In this document: one piece after another, positions 8,681-16,180 of the stretch
Layout of the letters: every line of letters begins with the position of its first letter
Position numbering within the stretch: the stretch's first letter is position 1
Assembly (NCBI GenBank): GCA_944325355.1
Contig: CALUZS010000002.1
Span: forward strand, 124,001 to 188,000
DNA from: an uncultured Parabacteroides sp.
GTDB taxonomy: Bacteria; Bacteroidota; Bacteroidia; Bacteroidales; Tannerellaceae
Length of the DNA stretch: 64,000 bases
Reading direction: 5' to 3'
Made by a program: the position numbers and the translations under genes
Notes under the pieces: model-generated
What the model was told of the DNA's origin: nothing
The model's database searches: none
Seen by the model: the letters and a program-made list of their open reading frames with translations, nothing else

Positions 8681-8734
8681 AAACTCCCGAGACAGCGAAT
8701 TTTATTCGATTCTCAGGGAGTTTATTATTTTCAA
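8681..8734. terminator. Long two-part hairpin after the sigma operon
   Basis: The outer stem AAACTCCCGAGA (8681-8692) pairs with TCTCAGGGAGTTT (8711-8723) with one bulged base. An inner stem CGAAT/ATTCG closes a three-base loop. An A/T-rich run follows. It probably ends the operon at 8618. Confidence 0.65.
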
Positions 8735-8897
8735 AAAGTTGCTATTGCAAGCATGTAAACAGTCTATTTATCTCAAAAAAGCCCTATTTACTATTAAAAC
8801 AAATGGCAAACTGCAAGAAACAATATCTATTTGACCACTTAAAATTATCCGGATTCAAGTCCCAAAAAGAATTATTTCCCGAAAAAGCAGGGAAAAA

Positions 8898-9308
8898 TCA
8901 TTCCTCTAACGGAGGAAATGGAAGCGTAACATCTTTCCGGTATCCGGAACCAACGAAGGTAGCGACCAAATCTCCGTTTTCATTGGTTATGCGCACTTCG
9001 CAATTGGATAAACGCTTATGAGAAAAAACTTCTCGTGCTTCAGCAAACAGAAAGCCTTTACTCTCTGCCTTGAAGAAGTTGATAGTGGAAGTAGTAGACA
9101 ATGTAAGCCGGGCATGACTGTTGGTTGCCGCAGCGAAAGCCAAATCCGCCAATGTAAAAATCGCGCCACCCTGGCATACTCCGCCCCCATTGAGATGCTT
9201 TTCTTCAATCTTCATCCGGGCAGTCGCATAACCGTTCCGTACTTCTAAAAGCTCTACTCCTGCATCTACCGCAAAACGGTCTCCTTTCAAAAATTCATGT
9301 ATTGTCAT
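8898..9308 (-). CDS. PaaI-family hotdog-fold thioesterase
   Basis: A 136-residue acyl-CoA thioesterase of the hotdog fold. The active-site helix region NGGGVCQGGAIFTLADLAFAA (residues about 39-60) is the PaaI/4HBT signature, with the conserved Asp in LADLA. These enzymes hydrolyse aryl- or acyl-CoA thioesters in the cytoplasm. The start at 9308 (MTIHEFL) is chosen because an upstream promoter pair at 9426-9458 would place the longer alternative start (9428) inside the promoter, and the added residues do not resemble the family. It is a single gene, converging on the sigma operon. Confidence 0.85.
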   Translation of the reverse strand: MTIHEFLKGDRFAVDAGVELLEVRNGYATARMKIEEKHLNGGGVCQGGAIFTLADLAFAAATNSHARLTLSTTSTINFFKAESKGFLFAEAREVFSHKRLSNCEVRITNENGDLVATFVGSGYRKDVTLPFPPLEE

Positions 9309-9425
9309 AAGTCTGTAAAACATTAAAGAATCATGGATAAAATTCCGAAGACTGGCACTTCCGTAACGCAACCCGGACAAAGAAAAGCTCTGGAACCTCA
9401 TCCGGTTTACACAATCTTCCGAATA

Positions 9426-9458
9426 CAAAAATAGCAGATAATTAGAAACAGTTACAAA
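9426..9458 (-). promoter_or_regulatory. Promoter of the thioesterase gene
   Basis: On the minus strand TATTTTTG (9426-9433) fits TAnnTTTG exactly and TTTG (9455-9458) lies 21 nt upstream. The pair helps to decide the gene start at 9308. Confidence 0.65.
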
Positions 9459-9499
9459 TATCTAACAAAGAAATGAAGAAAAGTTTACGCTGTTCTGCC

Positions 9500-9507
9500 T
9501 ATCTTTG
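9500..9507 (+). promoter_or_regulatory. Bacteroidetes -7 motif upstream of mnmG
   Basis: TATCTTTG fits TAnnTTTG and lies 24 nt before the ATG at 9532. No clear upstream TTTG box is seen. Confidence 0.5.
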
Positions 9508-9531
9508 TACCCGAAAATCAAGAGTAAAGAA

Positions 9532-11409
9532 ATGGTATTTGATTACGATGTTATAGTTGTAGGCGGAGGTCATGCCGGCTGCGAAGCAGCAACTGCCGCA
9601 GCAAACTTAGGTTCAAAGACACTCCTCATCACGATGGACATGAACAAGGTAGCGCAGATGAGCTGCAACCCGGCAGTCGGTGGTATCGCCAAAGGACAAA
9701 TCGTGCGGGAAATCGATGCATTAGGCGGGCAAATGGGCATTGTAACCGACAAAACCGCCATCCAGTTCCGAATGCTGAACCGGAGCAAAGGTCCAGCGAT
9801 GTGGAGCCCACGGGCGCAAAGCGACCGGGCACGTTTTATCGAATGCTGGAGACACATCCTCGAAACGACAGAAAATCTCTTTATGTGGCAAGATACCGCA
9901 GACAAAATCCTGCTGAAAAACGGGGAAGCATGCGGAGTATGCACTCGGTTAGGCGTCGAATTTCATGCAAAAGCTGTCGTTCTCACCAACGGCACTTTCT
10001 TAAATGGATTGATGCACATCGGCAAGACAAAAATCAGAGGTGGAAGAATTTCAGAACCGGCAGCGACCGGACTAACGGAACAATTAGTATCGTTAGGTAT
10101 AAAATCGGACCGGATGAAAACAGGCACACCGGTACGCATCGATGCCCGAAGCGTACATTTCGAAGAGATGACGGAACAGCCGGGCGAAAATGATTTTCAC
10201 AAATTCTCTTACTTGAACGACGTCAAACGGGAGCTCCGGCAACTAAGCTGTTGGACTACATTCACCAACGAAGCATGCCACGCCGTTCTTCGCGAGGGGC
10301 TTCCGGATTCACCCTTATACAACGGACAAATCAAAAGCATCGGCCCACGTTATTGTCCGAGTATCGAAACAAAAATCGTGACATTTGCCGACAAACCACA
10401 GCACCAACTCTTTCTTGAGCCAGAAGGTGAAAACACTCAAGAATATTACCTGAATGGTTTTTCATCCTCTCTCCCATTGGATATACAAATTCGGGCACTG
10501 CAAACCATTCCTGCGTTCAGAGACGTGCAAATTTACCGACCTGGCTACGCAATAGAATACGATTTCTTCGACCCAACTCAATTAAAACACAACTTGGAAA
10601 CCAAGAAAATCAAAAATCTCTTCTTCGCCGGACAAATCAATGGAACAACCGGCTATGAAGAAGCCGGAGGTCAAGGGTTAATTGCCGGAATCAATGCGCA
10701 CATCAACTGTCACGGCGGAAAAGAATTCATTTTGGGAAGAGACGAAGCCTACATCGGTGTACTGATTGACGATTTGGTCACAAAAGGAGTAGACGAACCA
10801 TACCGGATGTTCACTTCTCGCGCCGAATACCGAATCCTGTTACGACAAGACGATGCAGACATGCGTCTGACAGAAAAATCCTACCAGATAGGTCTGGCGA
10901 AGGAAGAACGGTTTGAATCACTGAACGCAAAAAAAGAGAGCCGGGACTCCTTAATTGCTTTCTGCGAAAGTTACTCTATCAAACCGCAACATATAAACAG
11001 CGGTCTCGAGTATTTAGGAACGGCTCCATTATTCCACGGATGCAAACTAATTGATTTGATATTGCGTCCGCAGATTTCCATCAGCGCCCTTGCAGCGTTT
11101 GTTCCGGCGCTGCAAGAGAATCTCGAAAAAGTTCCCCATTCGCAAAGGGAAGAAATCATCGAAGCGGCAGAAATCTTAATTAAATACAGCGGATATATCA
11201 AACGCGAACAGCTAATCGCGGAGAAGATAAACCGGTTGGAAGGAATCCGCATAAAAGGAAAATTCGACTACAACAGCATTCAGTCCCTTTCCACCGAAGC
11301 ACGACAGAAGCTAACAAGGATAGACCCGGAGACAATTGCTCAAGCCAGTCGGATTCCAGGCATATCCCCCAGCGACATCAATATTCTATTAGTACTACTT
11401 GGAAGATAA
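9532..11409 (+). CDS. mnmG: tRNA uridine-5-carboxymethylaminomethyl(34) synthesis enzyme MnmG
   Basis: The 625-residue protein (typical MnmG about 630) is the FAD-dependent partner of MnmE that modifies the wobble uridine of certain tRNAs. The dinucleotide-binding motif VVGGGHAGCEAA is at residues about 8-19. Family signatures MSCNPAVGGIAKGQIVREID and GQINGTTGYEEAGGQGL are both present, and the C-terminal helical domain ends with IPGISPSDINILLVLL. The start at ATG 9532 (MVFDYDVIVVGGG) replaces a TTG nine codons upstream that overlaps the promoter motif. A ParB-site palindrome follows 1 nt after the stop codon region, and uvrC comes next. Confidence 0.97.
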   Translation: MVFDYDVIVVGGGHAGCEAATAAANLGSKTLLITMDMNKVAQMSCNPAVGGIAKGQIVREIDALGGQMGIVTDKTAIQFRMLNRSKGPAMWSPRAQSDRARFIECWRHILETTENLFMWQDTADKILLKNGEACGVCTRLGVEFHAKAVVLTNGTFLNGLMHIGKTKIRGGRISEPAATGLTEQLVSLGIKSDRMKTGTPVRIDARSVHFEEMTEQPGENDFHKFSYLNDVKRELRQLSCWTTFTNEACHAVLREGLPDSPLYNGQIKSIGPRYCPSIETKIVTFADKPQHQLFLEPEGENTQEYYLNGFSSSLPLDIQIRALQTIPAFRDVQIYRPGYAIEYDFFDPTQLKHNLETKKIKNLFFAGQINGTTGYEEAGGQGLIAGINAHINCHGGKEFILGRDEAYIGVLIDDLVTKGVDEPYRMFTSRAEYRILLRQDDADMRLTEKSYQIGLAKEERFESLNAKKESRDSLIAFCESYSIKPQHINSGLEYLGTAPLFHGCKLIDLILRPQISISALAAFVPALQENLEKVPHSQREEIIEAAEILIKYSGYIKREQLIAEKINRLEGIRIKGKFDYNSIQSLSTEARQKLTRIDPETIAQASRIPGISPSDINILLVLLGR

Positions 11410-11410
11410 T

Positions 11411-11444
11411 TTCTGCAAATGTTTCACGTGAAACATTTGCAGAA
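11411..11444. promoter_or_regulatory. parS: parS centromere-like site (ParB binding), in a 34-bp palindrome
   Basis: Positions 11420-11435 read TGTTTCACGTGAAACA, the exact canonical bacterial parS sequence bound by chromosomal ParB/Spo0J. The symmetry extends outwards to a perfect 34-bp palindrome (11411-11444; arms TTCTGCAAATGTTTCAC and its complement). It lies between the mnmG stop and the uvrC start. The extended palindrome could also form a transcript hairpin at the end of mnmG. Confidence 0.85.
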
Positions 11445-11475
11445 ATTCCGAAAGAAACAAATATATCCCGCAAAT

Positions 11476-13290
11476 ATGAACAGCATTTCCGAACATATAA
11501 AGCTTATACTTTCAGTTATCCCCGAAAAGCCCGGATGTTACCAATACTTTGATGACAAAGGGACTATCATCTATGTCGGAAAAGCAAAAAACTTAAAACG
11601 CCGGGTAAGCTCCTACTTCAACAAAGAACACAACAGCAATAAGACCCGGGTATTGGTAAAGCAGATCCGGGATATCAAATACATCGTTGTAAACACGGAA
11701 GAGGATGCCCTCCTATTAGAGAACAATCTTATCAAACGATACCGTCCACGATATAACGTACTTCTGAAAGACGACAAGACCTATCCCTCTATTGTCATAA
11801 AAAACGAATACTTTCCTCGTATCTTCCAGACTCGGAACATCGTCCGTGACGGTTCGCAATATTATGGCCCCTACCCCTCTGTCTACACTGCAAAAATAAT
11901 GCTGCAACTCATCAAGGAGCTTTATCCGATACGCACCTGCAAATACCCCCTGACGCCGGAAAGCATCAAAGCCGGAAAGTATAAGAATTGTTTGGAATAC
12001 CACATCAAACGATGCAAGGCTCCATGTGAAGGATTGCAGACACAAGAGGAGTACCTGCAAAATATTTCAGAAATTAAAGAAATCCTGCGTGGAAATATTT
12101 CAATTGTCAGCAAACACCTCTATGAACAGATGCAAGCATTAGCATCTGAATTCCGGTTTGAAGAAGCCCAGAAAATCAAAGAGAAATACGAAGCCGTTGA
12201 AAATTACCGTGCAAAATCAACTGTCGTAACGCCGATACTCCATAACATCGACGTATTCTCTATCATAAAAGACGAGACATCCGCCTACATCAATTATCTG
12301 TATATCGGGAACGGGGCAATCGTCCAAGCATACACGTTTGAGTTTAAGAAAAAATTAGATGAGACTGAAGAGGATCTCCTTGCTCTCGGAATCATAGAAA
12401 TGCGCGAACGGTTCAAGAACCATGCAAGAGAAATTATTGTGCCGTTCAACATCGACATGCAATTAGAAAACGTCACATTTACGGTTCCCCAACGGGGAGA
12501 CAAAAAGAAATTGCTAGAGCTGTCGATTATGAATGCAAAACAGTACAAAATCGATAAACTGAAAAAGGCGGAAAAATTGAATCCGGAGCAGCGGAGCACC
12601 CGGTTACTGAAAGAGGTACAAGAGACTTTCCACCTCCCCAAGCTGCCGATGCACATAGAATGTTTCGATAATTCAAACATCCAAGGCAGCGATGCGGTAG
12701 CAGCATGTGTTGTCTTCAAAAAGGCTAAACCGTCAAAGAAGGATTATCGCAAATACAATATAAAAAGTGTTGTCGGTCCGGACGATTACGCGTCCATGAA
12801 AGAGGTGGTCCGGAGACGGTACGAACGGCTCATGAAAGAGGAAGCTCCCCTACCCGACTTAATCATAACGGATGGAGGAAAAGGACAGATGGAGGTGGTC
12901 CGCGAGGTAGTTGCCGACGAGCTTCATTTGGATATCCCCATCATCGGTTCGGCAAAAGACAGTCGGCACCGAACATCCGAACTGCTATACGGTTTTCCTC
13001 CGGAACCTATCGGTATTCCCATCAACAGCCCAATGTTCAAATTCTTCACCCGGATACAGGACGAAGTACACCGGTTTGCCATCACTTTCCATAAAGAGAA
13101 GCGCAGTAAGCATCAGACAGCATCGGAACTGGACACAATAAAAGGTATCGGAGAAAAGACAAAAGAGAAACTCTTGCAACAGTTCAAAAGTGTCAAACGC
13201 ATCAAGGAGACCTCTTTGGAAGAACTGGCTGCACATATAGGCGAAGCAAAGGCAAAAATTCTAACAGATGCATTAAAACAACAACAATAA
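11476..13290 (+). CDS. uvrC: Excinuclease ABC subunit UvrC
   Basis: The 604-residue protein makes the dual incisions of nucleotide excision repair with UvrA and UvrB. The N-terminal GIY-YIG nuclease domain is at residues about 14-92 (GCYQYFDDKGTIIYVGKAKN, then LKRRVSSYF). A UVR helical hairpin lies near residues 205-240, followed by the RNase H-like 3'/5' incision domain with ECFDNSNIQGSDAVA and IITDGGKGQ, and C-terminal helix-hairpin-helix motifs (TIKGIGEKTKEKLL). The start at ATG 11476 is chosen because the upstream in-frame ATG at 11419 is part of the parS palindrome and the extra residues have no family counterpart. The next gene, dtd, follows after 11 nt. Confidence 0.96.
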   Translation: MNSISEHIKLILSVIPEKPGCYQYFDDKGTIIYVGKAKNLKRRVSSYFNKEHNSNKTRVLVKQIRDIKYIVVNTEEDALLLENNLIKRYRPRYNVLLKDDKTYPSIVIKNEYFPRIFQTRNIVRDGSQYYGPYPSVYTAKIMLQLIKELYPIRTCKYPLTPESIKAGKYKNCLEYHIKRCKAPCEGLQTQEEYLQNISEIKEILRGNISIVSKHLYEQMQALASEFRFEEAQKIKEKYEAVENYRAKSTVVTPILHNIDVFSIIKDETSAYINYLYIGNGAIVQAYTFEFKKKLDETEEDLLALGIIEMRERFKNHAREIIVPFNIDMQLENVTFTVPQRGDKKKLLELSIMNAKQYKIDKLKKAEKLNPEQRSTRLLKEVQETFHLPKLPMHIECFDNSNIQGSDAVAACVVFKKAKPSKKDYRKYNIKSVVGPDDYASMKEVVRRRYERLMKEEAPLPDLIITDGGKGQMEVVREVVADELHLDIPIIGSAKDSRHRTSELLYGFPPEPIGIPINSPMFKFFTRIQDEVHRFAITFHKEKRSKHQTASELDTIKGIGEKTKEKLLQQFKSVKRIKETSLEELAAHIGEAKAKILTDALKQQQ

Positions 13291-13301
13291 TAAAAACAAT
13301 T

Positions 13302-13754
13302 ATGAGAACACTTATACAACGGGTACAGCATAGTTCGGTAACCATCGATGGAGAGACTGTCTCGAAAATCGGGAAAGGACTGCTAGTCTTGGTTGGCATA
13401 GAGGAACGGGACAGCGATTCCGATATCGAATGGTTGACAAAAAAGATTTCAAACCTGCGGATATTCGATGACGAAAACGGAGTCATGAATAAATCCGTTG
13501 TGGATATTGACGGAGAAGTACTGATAGTCAGCCAGTTTACACTACACGCATCTACAAAAAAAGGGAACCGTCCTTCCTATATCAAAGCGGCAAAACCGGA
13601 CTTCGCCATTCCGATGTACGAGAAATTCTGCAATGAAATGGCAATAGCATTGGGGAAACCTGTAAAAACCGGACGGTTTGGAGCAGATATGAAAGTGGAA
13701 CTACTCAATGACGGGCCAGTAACAATATGGATTGATTCGCAAAATAAGGAATAA
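13302..13754 (+). CDS. dtd: D-aminoacyl-tRNA deacylase
   Basis: The 150-residue protein removes D-amino acids mischarged on tRNA. It begins MRTLIQRVQHSSV, as the family does, and carries both active-site signatures: SQFTLHA (residues about 77-83) and GPVTIWID (near residues 137-144). The length matches the family (about 145-150). It lies 11 nt after uvrC, and its stop overlaps the next ATG by 1 nt, so it is part of the uvrC-to-deoC operon. Confidence 0.95.
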   Translation: MRTLIQRVQHSSVTIDGETVSKIGKGLLVLVGIEERDSDSDIEWLTKKISNLRIFDDENGVMNKSVVDIDGEVLIVSQFTLHASTKKGNRPSYIKAAKPDFAIPMYEKFCNEMAIALGKPVKTGRFGADMKVELLNDGPVTIWIDSQNKE

Positions 13755-14086
13755 TGGAAGAAATCACATTAAAACAAGCTCAAGAGACTATCGATTCTTG
13801 GATAAAGACTTATGGCGTACGTTACTTCAACGAACTGACCAACATGACGATTCTCATGGAAGAAGTTGGGGAACTGGCACGCATCATGGCACGTACCTAC
13901 GGCGAACAATCGTTTAAGGAAAGCGATAAAAACCGTAACTTAGCCGATGAAATGGCAGATGTCCTTTGGGTACTCATCTGCCTGGCGAACCAGACTGGTG
14001 TGGACCTGACAAAAGCGTTCAGGGAAAACCTCCAGAAGAAAACGGCAAGAGACAAAGAGAGACATATAAACAATCAAAAATTATAA
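13754..14086 (+). CDS. MazG-like nucleotide pyrophosphohydrolase
   Basis: A 110-residue all-alpha NTP pyrophosphatase of the MazG superfamily. The metal-binding acids appear as LMEEVGELARIM (EExxE, residues about 33-44) and NLADEMADVLWVL (ExxD, residues about 62-74). Such enzymes hydrolyse non-canonical or excess nucleoside triphosphates. The start codon overlaps the dtd stop by 1 nt, which implies coupled translation. The same dtd, pyrophosphohydrolase, deoC order is familiar from Bacteroidales genomes. Confidence 0.85.
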   Translation: MEEITLKQAQETIDSWIKTYGVRYFNELTNMTILMEEVGELARIMARTYGEQSFKESDKNRNLADEMADVLWVLICLANQTGVDLTKAFRENLQKKTARDKERHINNQKL

Positions 14087-14088
14087 TT

Positions 14089-14997
14089 ATGACACACGAA
14101 CATATTCACGGAAAAGATTGCGAATGCGGACATGAACATGACAAATACCATGACGCATTTGATAAATTCGAACCTACCCAAAAAGAGGAAGCAATAACAG
14201 CCACCGTAAACTCTTTGTTGCAGGAGTATGAGAAGAACCTCACGCCGGATGTACTGAAACTGTTACACGGCTGCATTGACCTTACCTCCTTGACCGCGTT
14301 AGATACCAAAGAGAGCATCTGGAAAATGGTGGAGAGTGTCAACGACTTTGAAGGAAGCCGTCCGGATGTGCCGAATGTAGCGGCAATATGTACCTACCCC
14401 ATCTTTGTAGAGACAGTGAAACAAGCACTTACAGCCGAAGACGTAAAAATAGCAGCCGTCTGTGGAGGATTCCCTTCGTCACAGACCTTTACAGAAGTAA
14501 AGATTGCCGAAACAGCAATGGCCGTAATGGAAGGTGCAGAAGAAATAGATATTGTAATGAACCTCGGCTACTTTATGGAAGAGAACTACGAAGAACTAAG
14601 TGATGAAATTGCCGAAATAAAAGAGAGCTGCCGCAACGCATCTCTGAAAGTCATCCTTGAAACAGGCGCACTGACTACTGCCGAAAACATCCGTAAAGCG
14701 ACCATTTTAGCCCTCTATTCCGGAGCCGATTTCATAAAAACTTCCACGGGGAAAGGATACCCCGGAGCAACACCGGAAGCCGTATATACAATATGCAAAA
14801 CCATCAAGCAATATTTTGAATTGACCAACCAACGGATTGGCATCAAAATATCGGGAGGCATACGGACAGCAGAAGATGCAGTCAAATATTATACCCTGGT
14901 AAAAGAAATCCTTGGTAAGGAGTGGCTCAACAAAGAGCTATTCCGTATCGGAGCAAGCAATCTCGTTTCCGACATAGAACATCGGTTAGGGAAATAG
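14089..14997 (+). CDS. deoC: Deoxyribose-phosphate aldolase with His/Cys-rich N-terminus
   Basis: The 302-residue protein cleaves 2-deoxy-D-ribose 5-phosphate to glyceraldehyde 3-phosphate and acetaldehyde. The TIM-barrel core has CTYPIFVETVKQAL near residue 104 and the Schiff-base lysine in FIKTSTGKGYPGAT near residue 220, followed by GIKISGGIRTAEDA. It is longer than the 220-260 residues of standard DeoC. The extra N-terminus begins MTHEHIHGKDCECGHEHDKYH, with six His and two Cys in the first 20 residues, which looks metal-binding. The ATG at 14089 lies 2 nt after the preceding stop, so an upstream alternative in another gene's frame is rejected. Confidence 0.93.
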   Translation: MTHEHIHGKDCECGHEHDKYHDAFDKFEPTQKEEAITATVNSLLQEYEKNLTPDVLKLLHGCIDLTSLTALDTKESIWKMVESVNDFEGSRPDVPNVAAICTYPIFVETVKQALTAEDVKIAAVCGGFPSSQTFTEVKIAETAMAVMEGAEEIDIVMNLGYFMEENYEELSDEIAEIKESCRNASLKVILETGALTTAENIRKATILALYSGADFIKTSTGKGYPGATPEAVYTICKTIKQYFELTNQRIGIKISGGIRTAEDAVKYYTLVKEILGKEWLNKELFRIGASNLVSDIEHRLGK

Positions 14998-15038
14998 AAA
15001 AGATTCCCTCCTCGCCTACACATAGGAGAAGAAACAAT

Positions 15039-15076
15039 AAACGGACGGACTAACTTTATATTTAGTCCGTCCGTTT
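15039..15076. terminator. Bidirectional terminator after deoC
   Basis: AAACGGACGGACTA (15039-15052) pairs exactly with TAGTCCGTCCGTTT (15063-15076), followed by A/T-rich sequence, between converging genes. Confidence 0.85.
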
Positions 15077-15104
15077 ATCTTATTTCCTACTAATTAAAAA
15101 AAAA

Positions 15105-16079
15105 CTATTTCTCCCGCGTCACAATATAATCAGCCAAAAGCAACAACGATTCACGGGCATCAGATTCAGGCAAAAAAGACAAGACTTCCTTTGCCTGTCC
15201 ACAAAAACGCTTCATTTGTTGTTCGGCATATTCGATACCTCCATTCTCTTTGGCAAAGGCTATCAGCCGCTCAATATTCGCTTCCGAAAAATCTTTCCGC
15301 TTGATTATATCTATCAGCCCATCAACCTCCGGCGAAGAGGAACTTTTCAAGGCATACAGCAGAGGCAACGTTACTTTCCCCTCACGAATATCATTCCCCG
15401 TCGGCTTTCCTATACGCTGATTTTTATAATAATCAAAAATGTCATCTTTAATCTGAAAACAATACCCTAATAACTCACCAAACAAACGGAACTTTCCAAT
15501 CATTTCCTCCGGTGCACCGGCAGCTATCGCCCCAATCTCGGAGCAAGCAGAAAGAAGAACAGCCGTTTTTTTGCGAATCACCTGCATATAACGGAACTCA
15601 TCCAAAACCATATCCTCAACTGTTTCCAACTGACTGATTTCCCCCTCCGACAAATCTTTCCCCAGATTGGATACGATAGAAATGATTCGCATGTTATTCG
15701 TCTTAATCGACCGGATTAAAGCTGCAGAGAGAAAGAAATCACCCACCAAAACCGAAATCCGATTATCAAATATCGCATTCAAAGAAGGAACGCCACGACG
15801 TTGCTTCGTCTCATCCACCACATCATCATGAATCAACGTCGCCGTATGCAACAATTCCAGCAAAACCGCTGCATTAATTGCGGTATCCGTAACGTTTCCG
15901 CAAGCTTTCGCCGAAAGGAGTAACAATAGAGGACGGATATGTTTTCCGGATGAAGCCATAATATGGTCGATTGCGCTTTGAATCAACCTTGATTCACTTT
16001 GTAAAGCAATCACAAATTCATCATTAAACTGTCTGAATTCCTTCGAAACCGGAATTTCTATTTTCAATCTTTCCTCCAT
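15105..16079 (-). CDS. Polyprenyl diphosphate synthase
   Basis: A 324-residue trans-prenyltransferase that elongates farnesyl or geranylgeranyl diphosphate with isopentenyl diphosphate, probably for the menaquinone side chain. The first aspartate-rich motif is LIHDDVVDE (near residue 83) and the second is FQIKDDIFDY (near residue 210); KHIRPLLLLL precedes the first. Start choice: MEERLKIEIPVSKEF at 16079 fits the family's usual N-terminus, while a start 7 codons upstream (16100) is also possible. The product chain length cannot be fixed by eye. It is divergent from polA, with 101 bp between the two starts. Confidence 0.9.
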   Translation of the reverse strand: MEERLKIEIPVSKEFRQFNDEFVIALQSESRLIQSAIDHIMASSGKHIRPLLLLLSAKACGNVTDTAINAAVLLELLHTATLIHDDVVDETKQRRGVPSLNAIFDNRISVLVGDFFLSAALIRSIKTNNMRIISIVSNLGKDLSEGEISQLETVEDMVLDEFRYMQVIRKKTAVLLSACSEIGAIAAGAPEEMIGKFRLFGELLGYCFQIKDDIFDYYKNQRIGKPTGNDIREGKVTLPLLYALKSSSSPEVDGLIDIIKRKDFSEANIERLIAFAKENGGIEYAEQQMKRFCGQAKEVLSFLPESDARESLLLLADYIVTREK

Positions 16080-16180
16080 AAGCAAATTAAAGATTCGCAA
16101 AAGTAAGAAAAACTATCTTATCTAATACATTCTTTTGTATATTTACTTCCTGAAAATGTTACACTAAAAAGTTTAAAATA

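Noticed and set aside
9309..9428. Longer thioesterase start at 9428
   Set aside because: It lies within a matched promoter pair (9426-9458) and the added residues do not resemble the family.
11419..11475. Longer UvrC start at 11419
   Set aside because: Its first codons are part of the parS palindrome and have no family equivalent.
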